64,000 nucleotides of DNA from Sphingobium sp. OAS761 (GTDB lineage Bacteria > Pseudomonadota > Alphaproteobacteria > Sphingomonadales > Sphingomonadaceae). The stretch is taken from the NCBI RefSeq assembly GCF_024168485.1, contig NZ_JALJVY010000006.1, positions 62,001 through 126,000 of the forward strand, given 5' to 3'. How positions within the stretch are numbered: the stretch's first letter is position 1; each line of letters begins with the position of its first letter. This document shows positions 63,628-64,000 of this stretch, piece by piece. A program made the translations under genes and the position numbers. The notes under the pieces were generated by a model. It had not been told where the DNA came from. It searched no databases and saw only the letters and a program-made list of their open reading frames with translations.

Positions 63628-64000
63628 TTAGTGCAGGACAGGCGCTTCGGCGCCTGTTCCGGCAGGTGCACGGACCGACCAACCGTAGACGGCAATCAGC
63701 AAATAACAGACAGCCGGTACCATCAGGGCCACGGCCAGGCTGGACGCATCCGCCACCGCTCCGGTCAGCAGCGGCACCAGCGCGCCGCCGACAATCGCCA
63801 TGCACAGCAGACCCGATGCCTGCGGCGTGCGGTCTCCCAGCCCTTCGACGCCGAGGCTGAAGATCGTGGGGAACATGATCGCATTCATGAGCCCGATCGC
63901 GAGGATCGTATAGCCTGCGACCATTCCGTCCGACAACGCCGAAACGGCGGCTAGCAGAATGGCGCCGATGCACATGATCGCCAGCAGCAACCCGGGACTG
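63628..64000 (-). CDS. Sugar MFS transporter of the FucP type, C-terminal part (partial)
   Basis: The last about 124 residues of a major facilitator permease. Segments include GYTILAIGLMNAIMFPTIFS and CMAIVGGALVPLLTGAVAD, characteristic of the FucP/glucose-galactose group, and the chain ends in GTGAEAPVLH. It runs off the right edge. The family imports L-fucose, glucose or related sugars by proton symport. Convergent with the paralogue 2 gene. Confidence 0.8.
   Translation of the reverse strand, partial: SPGLLLAIMCIGAILLAAVSALSDGMVAGYTILAIGLMNAIMFPTIFSLGVEGLGDRTPQASGLLCMAIVGGALVPLLTGAVADASSLAVALMVPAVCYLLIAVYGWSVRAPAGTGAEAPVLH

Overview
The window is 64 kb of GC-rich, tightly packed DNA. It looks like the chromosome of an alphaproteobacterium of the sphingomonad group (Sphingobium/Sphingomonas/Novosphingobium type). 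The reasons are TonB-dependent receptors next to aromatic/terpenoid/steroid-type catabolic genes, GGGAGA/AGGAGAG ribosome sites, a CysNC fusion, a ccmCDEFGHI cluster and a small RNA resembling the alphaproteobacterial suhB/MmgR class. The genus is inferred from gene content only. I saw no tRNA, rRNA, CRISPR array, insertion sequence or phage gene. The signs of past rearrangement are several gene remnants.

Left part (1-5200): a minus-strand catabolic operon encodes a CaiB-type CoA transferase, an SDR with a fully altered catalytic tetrad, an aldehyde dehydrogenase, an FAD dehydrogenase and the start of an EtfB-like electron carrier. A 20-bp palindrome lies upstream. 5485-9346: an alpha-L-rhamnosidase with its own palindromic operator is followed by a decayed GH3 beta-glucosidase. 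9480-17000: mostly housekeeping and small metabolism, with a small unknown protein, a DgcA-type epimerase with LysR regulator, an isovaleryl-CoA dehydrogenase remnant, the glutathione-dependent formaldehyde pathway (frmA, fghA, LysR) and ilvD.

Middle (17200-41550): thiolase, GH13 alpha-glucosidase, Kup potassium transporter, cytochrome c maturation genes ccmC to ccmI (ccmA and ccmB are not here), a candidate sRNA, an RND efflux pump divergent from an OmpR-type two-component system with a 10-bp-spaced GTATC triple repeat between them, and the sulfate activation operon cysD-cysNC-cysQ divergent from a LuxR-type regulator whose ribosome site sits in a 16-bp palindrome.

Right part (41650-64000): an accessory catabolic region. 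One operon holds an SDR, a B12-dependent acyl-CoA mutase large subunit, its B12-binding subunit, the MeaB chaperone and an EthD-domain protein, followed by a TonB receptor and another SDR; an AraC regulator is divergent. The mutase keeps the family fold but has lost the residues that define every characterised member, including the active-site His. A second cluster holds a SnoaL-like protein, enoyl-CoA hydratase, nitronate-monooxygenase-like flavoprotein, APH-type phosphotransferase and acyl-CoA dehydrogenase. Divergent from it are an acyl-CoA synthetase, a HAPMO-type Baeyer-Villiger monooxygenase and two paralogous proteins of unknown family that share an HxD...H...R pattern typical of Fe(II)/2-oxoglutarate oxygenases. 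Together these suggest a pathway that takes up a hydrophobic compound, oxygenates it, activates it to a CoA thioester and degrades it by beta-oxidation with a B12-dependent rearrangement. The substrate cannot be read from the sequence. The most novel candidates are the mutase operon and the paired oxygenase-like proteins.
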